A stretch of 64,000 bases of DNA from Planococcus citri (GCF_950023065.1 NC_088677.1:66675469-66739468); one strand, 5' to 3'; counted from the first letter of the stretch, positions 1 through 12,272 are shown. A program made the numbers and translations. The notes: generated from the letters alone by a model not told the origin.

Positions 1-1119
1 ATGCTCGCGAGTCGTAACGACGCTTCTTCGAAAATAATTAGCATTACACGGCGCGTTACTATACCGACTTTCAGCGCCAATTATCCATCGTCGTGGTCGC
101 CTTCGCCGTCGTAGCCGCCACTGCCACTTAAACCGGCGACAACTGCCTTTTCACATATTTGGCAACGTAGCATTTTTACGTACGTATAGGTACAGTACAG
201 CTGCGATTCGTATATCTCGAGTCCGGCATTGTAATAGTGTACTTCGTTATTAAAAGGGAGGGATTTCTTCTCTTTTATTTTGCTTTTTTTCTTTCCTACT
301 TCTTCATCGCCATCATTTTCATTTCGTTTTAAACACTCTGTAATATTATAGTCATCCCTGTTGGAACCTCCAGCCCCCGACCACCCTAACAGCGTCTAAG
401 CAACGGTGTGATATTGTTTGTAGCTTCGTCGTGCTCTTCTCACAAAGGTTCATTTGTGAAGTTTTCGTTATAATAATTATTATGCGACGATATTTAATTT
501 TTTCGAGAAAAAAAATTCAGATTTCAAGTGGAAATTTACAATATTATTATTGGTCAAAAGGTTTTCGACCATAATCAAGACCAGTAGTGGCACTCGGGGA
601 TAGTTTTACCACCCAAAGGTCCCATTTTATACCACACAAACAGCTACCAGGATTATTTTGGAAATTTTGCGTAAAGTTCGAAAATCATGTAAATTTTTTG
701 CTTTATTATTTTTTTTCGATGAGTTGAATTTTTCGTCTAATGACGGAAAAATCGTCTGTTCAGTCGATCAGAATTATCATAGATGAGGTGAAGGAGGAGA
801 GGGGGGCATTCAACCCTAAAATGACCCGATTTCATCGACAATTCAACAACATTTCAAACTTAGTTCTTCGTTCCAGTCGATTTTATATTATTTATTGAAT
901 CAGCAGCAGCATTTTTTGGTAACGGCGAGCTGGCAACACTGCCCTGAGGAAAAAACGATACTACAGCCGAAAAATTCATTCAGAAAAGATCGATTTTTGT
1001 TTTTCCTCTTCTTCCCCAACTTAATGAGAAAGTTTCGATGCATTACATTATTCAAAAAAACTGTTCCAATCATACATCAGTGAAAATCGCAAAAACACAG
1101 TAAAAATTTAAATTCAGTG
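1..1119. other. No gene seen; CpG-rich first 250 bases, then AT-rich DNA
   Basis: The first ~250 bases are clearly richer in CG dinucleotides than the rest of the window (many CGTCG, GCCGCC and CGGCG words). That composition suits a promoter or 5' untranslated exon of a gene running off the left edge. No long reading frame or clear splice pattern supports a gene. The remainder is AT-rich with short T and A runs. Confidence 0.3.
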
Positions 1120-2874
1120 CCCGATTAGCGCTGATGGCAAATTATTTTGCCATTGCCAAAAAGTGTACTAATGGCAAAAAAATGGTTAGCGTATGGCAAA
1201 GCTCCAGCCAATGAGCGTGCAGCATTACAGCTTTGCCATTATGGCAAAAGGTTGGTCTTTGACATTGAATGGCAAAGTAATGGCAGTTTTCTGGCATTAT
1301 TATTTTTACCATTTGGTGGCAGTTTTTTGGCGATTATATTTCAGAACTCAATTTTCAAAAATTAAAATGAGGGGGTTGGAAGGTGCAATTCTGATTTTTG
1401 TTTTGCGATCTGTCATGCATACACTTTGAAGTATTTTTTCAGTTCAACTCTTCCTACGAAAAATCCCTGAACTATTTACCTACCTAACGGGGATTCGAAC
1501 CTGGGTCCCTACGATTCCTAACCAAATGCCCTAACCACTAAACTATGCCTACACTATTAGAGTATGGGCTTTAAAAGAATATATTTGTTTGTCATCGCGT
1601 TGTAATGTTTTAAATTTTCATTTAAGGGTACTACTGGGTGAACTAAGTGATATGCCCTGCCCTCGGATTTTTGAAATTTAGATGAAACTTTGCTGGGTAC
1701 CTTTAAAAACAATGTCGGACCCAAAAAAATTTCCCTCGCCCCATCCCCTTGTCCACAATGGCAAAAAACGATTTTTTTAATAGAAAAAGTCATTCTTTCA
1801 ACAAGTTTTGATCAAAGAATTTTGAATTCATTGGGAATAAGGGAAGAGATTGCCCAAAAATTGAATTTTTTTGTGAAAATGCTTCATTATGGCGTATTTA
1901 TTCCATGCAACCTTTCCAATCAAGGCGTAAATAGCGCTACAATGAAGCATTTTTCACAAAAAATTCAAGTTTTGGGCAACCTCCTTCCTCATGTGGCCCT
2001 TAGAAAAGTCAACTGCAAATCTAACTTCATATTCGTATTCAGCGGGTTCGATTCATGTGATAACCATACCCATATTGTTAATCTACTTTCGCCAAAAATT
2101 GGGGGAGAGGCTAGAGGGGGTGTGTATTGGCTCAAATTGAGGTATTCAAGAAGTTGTTTGATATTCTACTACTTTTAGAGGCCTTCACGCGAAATTTCAA
2201 AGCTACATCACATCACTGGCAGTACATTTCGCTTTTTTTGAAGGTGTCACGACACACAAAACACATTTTTGAGTGTTTTTCAAGTTCTTAAAAATTACCC
2301 ATTTGGAGAAAAAATTTGAAAAAAATTTCAATTTCAAATTTATATGTAGGTAGTCCCTAGACCTACTCATGCACGTATATTCTTGGAAGAAAAAAATTTC
2401 GTGTGCTTGAATTAAGTTTGGAGATATGGGGGTTTAAAATTTTCTTTTGTCAATATCTCTCCCCTGCGAGGTCAAAAATTGTTGAAAAAATTCCTGTGGC
2501 TAGACTCATGTCTTCTCTGGATATTTTAGGTGAATTCAAAATTTTTTGTTCAAAACTCATTCAAGTATATGATTGTTTTTCTGAAAAAATCGTTTTTTTT
2601 TTGCCACGGTTTTGTCAATGTTGGCAAATTTTTGTCAAAACTAGCATAAACAGAGTGTCATCTGTTCTGCAGCGATTCTCAAAAGTGCCATTGTTGGCAA
2701 TTTTGTCATGTTTTCCATTTTAATCCAAGTTTTACCACTCTTTTGCCAATAATGTCAAAATATTGGCAAAAGCTAGGCAAAAGTATTGGCAAAATTATTC
2801 CATTTTCAATTTGCCAGCCATTTGCCAAAAAAGTGACAAATGGCAATTTTAGAATTGCCATTGCGCTAATCGGG
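1120..2874. mobile_element. Non-autonomous inverted-repeat transposon with TGGCAA subterminal repeats
   Basis: The left end reads CCCGATTAGCGC then ATGGCAA; the right end is its reverse complement (TTGCCATTGCGCTAATCGGG). Both ends carry dense TGGCAA/TTGCCA words for about 200 bases, in both orientations, which look like transposase-binding subterminal repeats. No reading frame resembles a transposase, so the element would depend on a partner. No target-site duplication longer than 2 bases (TG) is convincing. It contains the tRNA-like relic near 1.5 kb. The superfamily cannot be named from this copy. Confidence 0.65.
1484..1552 (-). other. tRNA-like (SINE-like) relic with A and B boxes
   Basis: On the minus strand there is an A-box-like word (TAGTTTAGTGG) followed about 35 bases later by a perfect B box (GGTTCGAATCC), the internal promoter of RNA polymerase III. 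The D arm can pair weakly through G-T pairs, but the acceptor, anticodon and T stems do not pair properly. It is therefore not a working tRNA. A SINE head or tRNA pseudogene is the likely origin. It lies inside the TGGCAA transposon. Confidence 0.5.
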
Positions 2875-4227
2875 TGAAAATTAGTGAAACCGACTGAAAA
2901 ATCAGTGAAATTTACAGAAACAACAATAAAATACGACGCATCACCAACGAATTTCACTTTCATGAATATTTCGGCGATTTTTCACTGATTTCTCAGCGGT
3001 TGAGGTCATTGACCCCAGAGACATTTTTCTAGAACTGCAATTTTCACTCTATTTCCGATTGTTTTTCTCTGAAATTTCAGAATGAGAAGGCAGTAAGCAA
3101 GGAAATATCCAAAAAAAGGTCTCAAAAAAAAGAATTTCACCTGTTTCTTCATTATTTCAATTGATGATGACCAAAACACCTCTATGCTTATAGACACAAA
3201 TATGGATTATGGACATTTATCTCCTTCATTCTTTCAATCGTCGAAAATCGGAGACTTGGCAATTTGCGTAAAGAAAATCAGAAAATAGACTCTTAACAGT
3301 ATTTTCCTTCCAAATTTTTGGAAAAAAATTGCCAAAAAGGTATTCGATATTCGAAAATAAGTAATTAGTCAAAGGTTGAAAACTTTTTCAAAAAATACAA
3401 ATCGAGAGCAAATTTTATCATCATTTGAATAATACGCGTTTTCTGTGGCAATTAAGCCCCCCCCCGTCTCCTCCTCTATATTCTATATTTCAAATATGGT
3501 AATTTGCTCACATATTATCAGAGTCAAAAATTGAAAGTACGTTTGAGAAGCGAATTTCATCACAATTAGAACATGAGTTTGTTGTCTCTTGAGATGGTAC
3601 CCCCCCCCCATCTCTTCACACCCTCTTTTCACCAAATCTACCTTGATTTGCTGCTGAATTCAAAAGTGAATCGTTAAGCAAGGAAAAATAGTCTTTCATA
3701 TCACATGAGGTGATATACTCTGAGGAAAAACAAGTCAAAATTAATTCCAAAAAATTTTCAGGTCAAATTGTTTCTGTTTTTGAGAAAAATTTAAAAAATC
3801 AGAAAAATTGGAAAAAAATTAAAATTTTGAAATGAAAAATTTCAAAGCTTATTAGAAAAAAAAACAAAAATATTTTTTTATAATTCAACAAAAAACTTGA
3901 GACTTTTTAGCAGTTTTGAAAAAAAAACAACTTTTTTGCAATTTTGGCAAAACAACAAGATTTTTCGACAATTCTTTGGCAAAAAATCAAGATACCAAAA
4001 ATTACAATACTTTTGAAGAACATTTTCAAAATTTTCGTTCCCAAAATTTTGATCCTTGAGCACAGTTTTCCCCTAATTTCATCCTCTTCTACTCCTCTTT
4101 CTTTCAAAAAATTACACATCAACTTCAAATTCAAGAGTAATTTTCAAATTTAACCTACTTCTCACTTCTCCTTCTCTCACCAAGAATAAAACTAATCTCG
4201 AATTTGAGAGCATTTCATCCACTAAAT
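2875..4227. other. No gene seen; AT-rich DNA with C tracts
   Basis: The stretch is AT-rich with many AAAATTTT words, and C runs near 3461-3467 and 3601-3610. The reading frames are short, Phe/Lys-rich by-products of composition. I see no gene or RNA in it. Confidence 0.5.
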
Positions 4228-4491
4228 CAGTGTTGCCATTTCTCGAGTGTTTTCCATGTTTTTACTATCCTCAAATGGGAAAATGTTCCAACAAAATTTG
4301 AGCGTATTTTTCAGATTTTTTTTCTTTTCTTATCTTATTTTACTCAATATTTGAAATTGCAGTGTTGCCATTTCTCGAGTGTTTTCCGTGTTTTACGATC
4401 TTTGAATGGAAAAATGCTTCCACTATATTCGAGGGTATTTTACAGATTTTACCCCTTCCTCGTCTTCTTCTTCTCAACATTCGAGTGCTTT
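4228..4491. repeat. Two-copy tandem duplication, period 132 bases
   Basis: Copy 1 starts at 4228 and copy 2 at 4360. Both begin CAGTGTTGCCATTTCTCGAG and continue in step through a TTTTCCNTGTTTT word, an AATGGxAAAATG word and a T-rich tail. The copies differ at many sites, so the duplication is old. Confidence 0.7.
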
Positions 4492-5592
4492 AGCTACCGA
4501 ATCAATTGTAGCCAGTTTCAGGATGTCTAACAAAATTTTAAAATGAAAAAGCAGAACTTTTAGGACATTTTTCAAACACTTCAAACTTTTTAAAGGGGAG
4601 GGGGAAATTCAAATTTTTCGCTTTTTTTAATGCCTTCAAACATCTTGGGATTTTTCACAAGCAAGCGAATGTTGAAATTTTTTTTTGAAAAATTCAAAAT
4701 TGAAAAAGAAAAGCAAACGGGCCCAAGTGAAGGGAAGCCAAAATAGATAATACTGATAAGAGTATTCAAAAATTCATGTTTTGAGAAGTGAAAAATAATA
4801 AATAAACGTTTCTTTATGCAGGGAGGAAATTGAGCAATTTAAGTTTTAAAAAAATCGGCAAATGAGCCTCAGTGATGGAAAAACTTTTGCATTTTATTTC
4901 CAGTTTTCAGTTCAACTCATCTCAGATTCAGTTTCAGTTCCATCCTTTTTCTCATCAAATTCGTAATATTTTGGAAATTTTTTGGAAAAAACGAAATACC
5001 AAAAATCAGTTTTGCTTTTTTCAGTTTCAGTTTTGCTTTTTCAAGTTTCAGTTTCAGTTCCAATTCCAATTTTCCACCACTGATAAGCCCTGTTCAACAA
5101 AATTTTTTCAAAATTCCAGAAAAAGGAGAAATGAATTGAAAATTTGAAGTCTGACTGAAAAAAAGCAGGATTTTTTGATGAAAATTGATATTTCAGAGTG
5201 TTTTGGCCACAATTTCGGTGTCCTTATTTCTTCCCTTCTTTTTCCACTTTGAACAATAAATTAGATGGAAAAATGGATCTTCATGAGTTTCAAAATATGA
5301 AAAAATACACTATTTTGAGCCAAGTGTGGAACTTTTTCCGGCAATTTTCTTGATTTTCAACACCACTTAGTGGAAAGAAAGGGTTTTGTCAGAACTTGCA
5401 GGACCTACTAGGTGGGGAAAAAATTGAGCCAAACCACAAGAGGAAAAGTCACAACAAATTCATATCAAATTTTAGTATTTAGAAAGTAATATTCTGACTT
5501 GAATTAACATGAAAAATGAAATTTCACAAAATTTATGATGTTTCATCCAAGCTTGAATCTTCAAAACCAAAAAAAAAAAAAAAAAAAAAAAA
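4492..5592. other. No gene seen; CAGTTT-rich low complexity and a poly(A) run
   Basis: Around 4899-5070 there are repeated TTCAGTTTCAG / TTTTGCTTTTT words, a degenerate simple repeat. A run of about 22 A lies at 5570-5592. Near 4713 there is a diverged copy of the dispersed AAGCAAACGGGCCCAAG...GAAG repeat seen again at 30, 38 and 46-47 kb. No coding signal. Confidence 0.5.
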
Positions 5593-8180
5593 CATCAACA
5601 ACAACAATAAAATGATGGAAAGGACTCGGCTACGACTCAAATATTATGCCAATTTACTGATCAACACAAACAAATAAAATACGTGAAATTTGATATCTTG
5701 ATGTATTTCAAATTTCAATTTGATTTGTCCACTTTCGACGAAATTGATGATACTTTATCATTCAAAATAATATCATCATATTTTCCAAACTACTGATTCA
5801 AAAATACTTTTACCCTCGTTTTTCAGCGAATTTAAGTTATAATATTACGTACAAACAATCACCATCTTTCCTTCAAATCTTCGTACAAACCAAATGGCTC
5901 TTACTCTCTCGATCTGGACACAATATCTCTTCCAACTTTTCAGTCAAAATACAACCAAACATGAAGTCTTCGATCAAGTTCATTCTTACAGCGACCTTTC
6001 AAACGATTCGATCACCTCGAAAGGGTACTTTGAAGATCACTCAACTCAAAAAAATCTGAAAACGTTGGTAAATTACACAAACACAACTCGATACACCCAC
6101 CCAGATTCGAAACCCATCGATAAACTCTATTCGCATACAGCTTATCATATCTAAACCCAGGTCAGGTCAAAGGTGAGATAACGAACGCGAATTTTTCCAA
6201 ATCATTTCAAAAGCTGATCAGCCAATACCAGTACGTTGATTTTTTTGCACCAATTACATTTTTAAAAAAAACACCAATCTACACTCACAGAACGAGATGC
6301 ATTGGTTTTCAGCAAGTGTTTACAGTTCAATACACACACAATCTTACGTATACAAAATCAGCGATACTTTACCTGGAGTGATTACCCTTGTATAAACATC
6401 CGAAAGGGGAAAAGCTATACGCTTATGCCAACGAATACAGAAACACAACCGTGATAACTTTTCCCGGTCGGACATTTACAATATTATGATAGATCATCCA
6501 CCATCGATCGACTTCGACTCTCTTCAACAAGTGGGACGAACAGCTAGTAAAAAATCACCAACTCAGCCGGTATGCCTTAAGACTTGGAATAAACAGCACT
6601 TAGAATTTAACAAATAAATAGATATTACATGGTAGATATATGTAAATATATAAACTCGATGAACTGTAAACACAGATGTGTTCGATATTGCAAACTTGGT
6701 GCAAAAAAAAATTTACTCAATGTTTCAAGGTACTGGTAATATGGCGATAGAATGGTGTTTTGTTATGAAAACAGATGTCACCGTTATGTTATATGTATGT
6801 AATTTTCTACTATACGAATACGACTGACGTAGTGATATGAATTCAGGTCAATAATGGCCGAGCCGAGTCGAGCTGTGAGCCCTGAGCGAAGGTTTTATAT
6901 GCATTATCGTCGTGTATCGTTTCCTCGGTAGGTATCCGAACAGAGAATAAGTTTTCCAAGCAACGTGAAACACACAAAATGTGTGAATAAACCGGCAACC
7001 GAACGGGCATTGGAATGGTCGATACGATGAAAACACTGGCAACTGAACGCAGGCTGAGGCAGATCCCATCGTGGTGTGTTTCAGCGTTTCTTGCGTATAG
7101 CAATTTGTTATCATCGACGAAAAATTTACATACATCAATAGACCCAAGAAAATAGTATAAAATCACTCACCTTTTTTCTTATTGCAGTAGCCAAGGTAAC
7201 ATGATACGATGTACAACACAAACGAAGATCGAAGACGCGCACTTGATTAACAATGGTCAAAAAATGATTTCGCCTATCACTTGGTTCGATTGAAAAAACA
7301 CAAATTTACACGTAAACATAGTAACAAAGAGAGAATAACAATTTAATTATTAATTTAACCTCGAATAACTCGCAACACATATATAACCGCACACGTAAAA
7401 GAAAAATCGAAACAATGATCTTTCACCGAAATATTATATATACCGATCTTGGCGAGTAACTTTTTCCAACAAAACAATAAAAACCGAGTTGGAAAAAATA
7501 ATAACGAAATGGGCCGTATGTATGACAAATCGTCACAATTCAATAGTTACTGAAAAGCGTGCGGTGCCATCTATAGCTTATTACAATCAAACATTATATT
7601 GACCTGTTTTAATTACAATCTTCCGTAGGTATTTGCACATCATGGTGACAAATGAATCTTATATACTCTACTATACACGACGGGCGAAAACGAAAAATTT
7701 TACACTTGATAAAAAAAAACACCCGCCGCCGACGACGACGAAAAAACACACAACAAAACACGTTTCAAAAAAAACAATAACCAAAATCACACATTTACGA
7801 ACCACACAAACGACGAAAAATATATATTGCGAAAATTCATTACCAAAAGTAATTACACTATCAAAGAACAATGAACTTTTATGTACGCCATTTGATGTCC
7901 TCTTTTTTTATACTATACATTTCATAACACATTTAATTTTCAATTTTACAAACAACTCGGGTAAAGCGGATTATTAACTCGAGTGTGATTTAATCGTAGA
8001 ATAGATCTATGTACGCGATTTTTTACATAATATTCGAAATAAAAATGGTAACGCGTGTTTCAAAATATGTCACTTTTAGGCCATGTATGAATTTATTCGG
8101 AAAAATAACAATCACCGTTCACCGATTGTAAACCATGTAAACTTTACTACTGTAGTGAAGCCGCGTATAATTGGTGAAAG
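5593..8180. other. No confident gene; balanced-composition region, possibly regulatory or untranslated
   Basis: Composition is more even and CpG-containing than in its neighbours, as often seen in regulatory DNA or untranslated exons. It holds a nuclear-receptor DR1-like word (AGGTCAAAGGTGA, 6164-6176), a plus-strand AATAAA near 6589, and a point near 7171 that could be read either as a minus-strand splice donor (AAG|GTGAGT) or a plus-strand acceptor (TTTCTTATTGCAG). Reading frames of 60-115 codons are present, but none shows a domain or a good gene model. Confidence 0.3.
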
Positions 8181-8330
8181 TATAATTCTTCCACTTACCA
8201 CCGACCTGGTATCTGTGTCGAGATAACCAATCAGAAGCCGTATCCGGACCGACTTCTATGGCGTATCACGCCTTTTCGCCAATCAAAAACGCGTATTCGA
8301 GATCATCTCTGTGGCGGGAAGTTTCAATTA
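8181..8330. promoter_or_regulatory. Promoter-like patch: two CCAAT boxes and an E2F-type site
   Basis: CCAATCA occurs at 8227 and again at 8279, 52 bases apart and in the same orientation, each matching the NF-Y core. GGCGGGAA at 8313-8320 matches the E2F/DP consensus. This grouping is typical of cell-cycle or housekeeping promoters. No gene beside it can be identified on either strand, so the direction of transcription is unknown. Confidence 0.35.
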
Positions 8331-9048
8331 ATGCTTTTTGTGTTTCGCTAGAATGTCGCTAGATTTGATTTTGAAACGTTTTTCGGGAGTGGTTTAGCGA
8401 ATTGAAATGGATTTCGGTAATTTTTAATCATTTTTGATCGAAATAATTCGAAATTGTGTAATAATTTTCAAAATATGATGGAAAAATCATAGTTGCGGAG
8501 AAGCTTTGAAAAAAATGTCGTTTCGGTTGCATTTTGCGTTCTGGAGGAAAAATCAACAAAGAAGTAGGTAACGTTGGAATCTTTGTAGGCAAATTTTTGC
8601 AAGCAGCTTTCTCATGTGTTTGATGTGTTTTCACCCCCTCCCCTCAAATCAAGCAGTTTTTTAATTTTTATATTTTTCGAATTTATTTTATATTTTTACT
8701 TGATAATACAATCATTATTTTACTTTTAATTCTTTATTACAGATTTTAATGAATTTAATGTTCTGTAAGTATCAATTTTTAAATGTTTCGCCTCAGCTGA
8801 TCAGCTGCACATGATTAAAGTAGGGAAAGACACCAAAATCAATTTTCATAAAGAGTTTCTTATTTTATACCAAGACTCCAATATCATACCCACAATGTCG
8901 TGTATTTTGAGAACAATTGAGGAAACCATACTGTTTGGGTATATCATCTATCGCATATCGCTAGAATCAAGCAAGTACTTCGTTGATGATTCAATCAATG
9001 CCTACCTACTTTCAATTTAAATCATTGATTTTCTTACGTCTTCGACAG
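8331..9048. other. Intergenic DNA with a dispersed promoter-associated repeat
   Basis: Near 8513-8557 lies the first copy of a repeat with core ATGTCGTTTCGGTTGC that recurs upstream of MATH-BTB copies (10059, 11068, 23727, 28845). It precedes the first decayed MATH-BTB copy. No gene seen. Confidence 0.4.
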
Positions 9049-9798
9049 GTGTTTTTTGAACATTGAACAAGCCGAATTCAACAATGAACTACTCGAATAC
9101 AGTCGCTAATATTCCTAAATCGACTGAAAACTGGCGTTGTACGATGGTCAACAAATTCAAATGCGAATTCGTATGGATAATTTCTTAGTATAATTTACAT
9201 ATCGCCAGCATCAAAGAAAACAAACCGTTTTCATGCCGCAAACGATTTTTTGAGCTGTCAATTTCAAGTTTGTATGATAAAGATAAAAAAAAATCGTACG
9301 ACTGGTTGCATTTTAATTTGAACGTCATGTAAAGTAAAACACTGGAACCGTGACTGTCTCGCTCATGGACTCAAAAAATAAGAGATCCGATCCTTGTGAA
9401 AAAAAAACTTCGTCCTGAAAAATCAAAATGGAATTATGTCGTTTGAAATTCGTCCAGAAGAACGATAAAGATGGTAGCAATTTCGTAATCGATGTTAAAG
9501 GAAAGGAATTCCCAGCTCACAAAGTCATCCTGGGAGCAGTGGCTAAGAAAATTTGAAAATTTACAGGATTTAGCGTTTGAATTTGTTACCCGTTGCTGAT
9601 ACATATAATCTGAGAACAATGAACATTCAAGAACAAATTGTACTGTTGACATTTTGATTTTTTGCGGATTTGAATAGCGTCTAGAGCTTGAAAACTTATG
9701 CTAGTAGCTTACACTTGAAGTAAACTTGAAAGGAATAATGAAATTGGAAGGATGGAATGATTTGAACTAGTACCCATGTCATGTGCTGATACTGTATA
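9049..9798 (+). pseudogene. Decayed MATH-BTB gene, copy 1
   Basis: The region aligns along the whole length of the neighbouring MATH-BTB exons but is broken by several stops, frameshifts and a large deletion. It begins after a splice acceptor (CTTCGACAG) like that of gene 5, then GCCGAATTCAACAATGAAC. Recognisable pieces are a MATH start (KCEFVWII), a BTB piece with VKGKEFPAHKVIL near 9500, then a jump straight to the VENLQDLAFE equivalent (the middle of BTB is missing), and the end motif GWNDLN near 9755. No functional product is possible. An AATAAA near 9957 sits where intact copies have their poly(A) signal. Confidence 0.85.
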
Positions 9799-10560
9799 AA
9801 GAGGTGATTTTATGTAAAAAATTTTCAAAAATTTTAATGTAGGTACCTAATGTACTTACTCATTTTATTGTTTTACGATTTTTTTTGCCAATGATATTCC
9901 AATGTTCATGTTGTCTCATATTCATATATTTGAAGGATTGTTCTAAATAATTCCTGAATAAAAAATATTCTGTACTAAATAGCTAAACTTGATCATTTGT
10001 TTCTAGTAGGCAAGTAGGAAAATGAATTTTGAATTTTATAAGTGGAACTGAGACTTTAAAAATGCATTTTGATCGTATTTTATTTTCTGGAAGAAAAATC
10101 AACTTAGTAAAAAAGAGAAGTGCGATGTGATGTTATTTTTTAATTACTTACCTATGTATAAACATTCCAAATGTATACGAGTTGGTGCAATATTATGTAT
10201 GTATTATTTAATCTCCAAGCATTTCAACTTTCCCATCTACTCTCAATATTTTGAAAATGTTTCGACAAACTTGGGTACTGCTGTGATAATATCAAAAATT
10301 AATGAAAAAGTGATTTCAAATTTAATCAACGCCTTGCTAGGCCTAATACAATTAACCTACGTATTTCCAATGTCATCGATTTTATATTTTCTTCTTTGGC
10401 AGGAGAAAGTCTTGAATAAAATCGTGAATATTGAGGCATCACTGGATTAAAATCTCAGAATAGTGATGCTGGTAAAATATTGTGACCGGTTACTACAAAA
10501 ACATAGGCATTGATACATATAAAAATACTTTTGAAAACATTTATCATCTATATACCTACA
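9799..10560. other. Intergenic DNA between two MATH-BTB relics
   Basis: Contains a relic poly(A) region and a second, diverged copy of the dispersed repeat (10059-10103, ending in CTGGAAGAAAAATCAAC). A 107-codon reading frame at 10127-10450 has no recognisable domain and I do not call it a gene. Confidence 0.4.
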
Positions 10561-10752
10561 AATATTAGAATGTCCAACTGTCCTACTTGTGAACTCAAAA
10601 AAATTAGAACTGCAAATTGCAATATTATCCAGAAAGATGTCAATATACAAGATCAGAGCGAAAATTTGGACTTGACATTCATCAAATGTTGCGATTTCAT
10701 CGCTCACAAAAACGAACTACTACCAGAAAATAAGTTGAGGATTAATTGCTAA
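10561..10752 (+). pseudogene. MATH-BTB gene fragment (end of MATH domain only), copy 2
   Basis: A short frame ending with the residues FIKCCDFIAHKNELLPE, then KLRINC and a stop, matches the end of the MATH domain in the intact genes (for example gene 5, FIKCDNLISKKDVLLPE followed by ELRIHC). Upstream residues also fit weakly (LKKIRTANCN against LIDSSNQKANT). The BTB half is absent. It is a fragment of a former family member. Confidence 0.7.
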
Positions 10753-11160
10753 TTTTTTACACTTGGTTTATCGACATTTCACTACTAAGTACCCAGACCC
10801 ACAAGCCACAATAGTGCTTACTATTTCAGGTTCTCTCTGCTATACTTATTGTATATGTTTTATTTATGTAGGTATAATCTGTTATGAAGCACCTATTTAT
10901 TTTTAATTTTTTCATTGTTGTGCGATTTTGATCCAAGTGATTATAGAAGTGTTCTTTTACTTGATAGTAAGAATCAAAAATTTTGTGCAAGAGATGAAGT
11001 CGTACGATGACTTCCCTTATTGAAAAAATCTACCGTAGCTGTAGGATAAAAAAGAAAATTATGAACATAATGTCGTTTGAGTTGCGTTTTATATTCTGAA
11101 GGAAGAAATTTAAAAGAACCAACTTTACTATTTACAAGTCATTGATCAGAATCAGAGACA
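10753..11160. other. Intergenic, third copy of the dispersed repeat
   Basis: A copy of the repeat (ATGTCGTTTGAGTTGCG) lies at 11068-11112. Nothing else recognised. Confidence 0.35.
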
Positions 11161-11183
11161 TTTTGTCAGCTGGCAGGTGGATG
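11161..11183 (-). promoter_or_regulatory. Orphan minus-strand copy of the gene 1/gene 7 promoter block
   Basis: Read on the minus strand, this is CATCCACCTGCCAGCTGACA followed by AAA, the block found on the plus strand at 12273 (upstream of gene 1) and 26701 (upstream of gene 7). No intact MATH-BTB gene lies to its left on the minus strand. Confidence 0.45.
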
Positions 11184-11265
11184 ATGTGCAAGTGCAATTA
11201 TTTGATAATTTACAACTAACAAAATAATCAAATAATATTCCATAAAAAAAACGAATGGGTGGAGG

Positions 11266-11701
11266 TACACGGAAAAAATTTTTAACAAAAATTACTTGTC
11301 AAATAGGTAGTAATAAATGTCACTAATGTCAGCCAAAAAATATATTTTACCTGGAATTAGGTGAAATTTATTAGTCTCATGGTAAAATTTACTAATCTCA
11401 TAGTAAAAATCACTCAACGTGTGGTTCAATTCGATGATGAAAGCAGAAATTACTTTTCTGTATGGTATTTTTTTCGTACAAAATTCAGTGTAATTTTTAC
11501 TATTCTGTTCAAGGATAAATTTCACAGTCATTTTTACTATTGGCATAGTAAAACTTATTAAAATGGGATAATTTTAACTATAGAATTACAGTAAAAATTA
11601 TTGTAATTGAACAGTGAGAAATACTGAGTTTCGAAACAAATTTTAACATGGGATCCGGTTACCGAAATAGTAAAAATTACCCATACTTCTTTTTCCGAGT
11701 A
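11266..11701. mobile_element. MITE with TACxCGGAAAAA ends, 436 bp
   Basis: The left end reads TACACGGAAAAA and the right end TTTTTCCGAGTA, its near-perfect reverse complement. The interior repeats AGTAAAAATTA/TAATTTTTACT words in both orientations. There is no coding capacity. It lies in the upstream region of gene 1. Confidence 0.6.
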
Positions 11702-12272
11702 TAAATGAAAAAATTTCAAGTTTGAAACTTAGAAAGTTGAAATTTTAAATTTTGAAATTCTTATATTTTGTTTTCGTTTTTTTTTTTTTTTTTGTATTTA
11801 TTCATTAGGTACCTATATAACGTATTGCTTCACGAATTCGGAATTACCTATTAGTTGATCACTAATCTTTGATTTATAGATGTGGGAGTGTCAATTTCGG
11901 ATTAAACTTCAATAATTTATAAATACCTACTCAATTCAAAATTAACGTTCATCAACAAGTGAACGAATAGTTACGAGTCGAGTAAGGGGTCATGACAGTT
12001 GAAAAGAAAACCAATAATTAAAAAATAACAACAACAAATCATTGCAAATTAAATTAAAAATTAACAAAAAAGTTATGAGATTCGAGATTCCATTAACAAA
12101 TGGCAAAAGTTAGAGTTGCGCAACATATCGTTGAAACCTCCTCTAAACCCAAGTTGTAAAAGCATCGAAAAAACTTTATCACCTAAACTAAAACTGCTGA
12201 AATTTCCTTGAAATTTGTTATTCAACTTGGGAAATTAAATTTATCTAATCCAATTGCAACCCCATCGGCCCC

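Noticed and set aside
5894..6154. 86-codon frame with a hydrophobic start
   Set aside because: No recognisable domain, no supporting splice or promoter evidence, not repeated elsewhere.
6843..7166. 107-codon minus-strand frame beside a possible splice donor at 7171
   Set aside because: The frame shows no family resemblance, and the same spot can equally be a plus-strand acceptor. Evidence is too weak for a gene.
7633..7977. 114-codon Lys/Thr-rich frame
   Set aside because: Composition-driven (ACA/AAA-rich DNA); no domain.
10127..10450. 107-codon frame between the two relics
   Set aside because: No similarity to MATH-BTB or any family I know. Length is possible by chance in AT-rich DNA.
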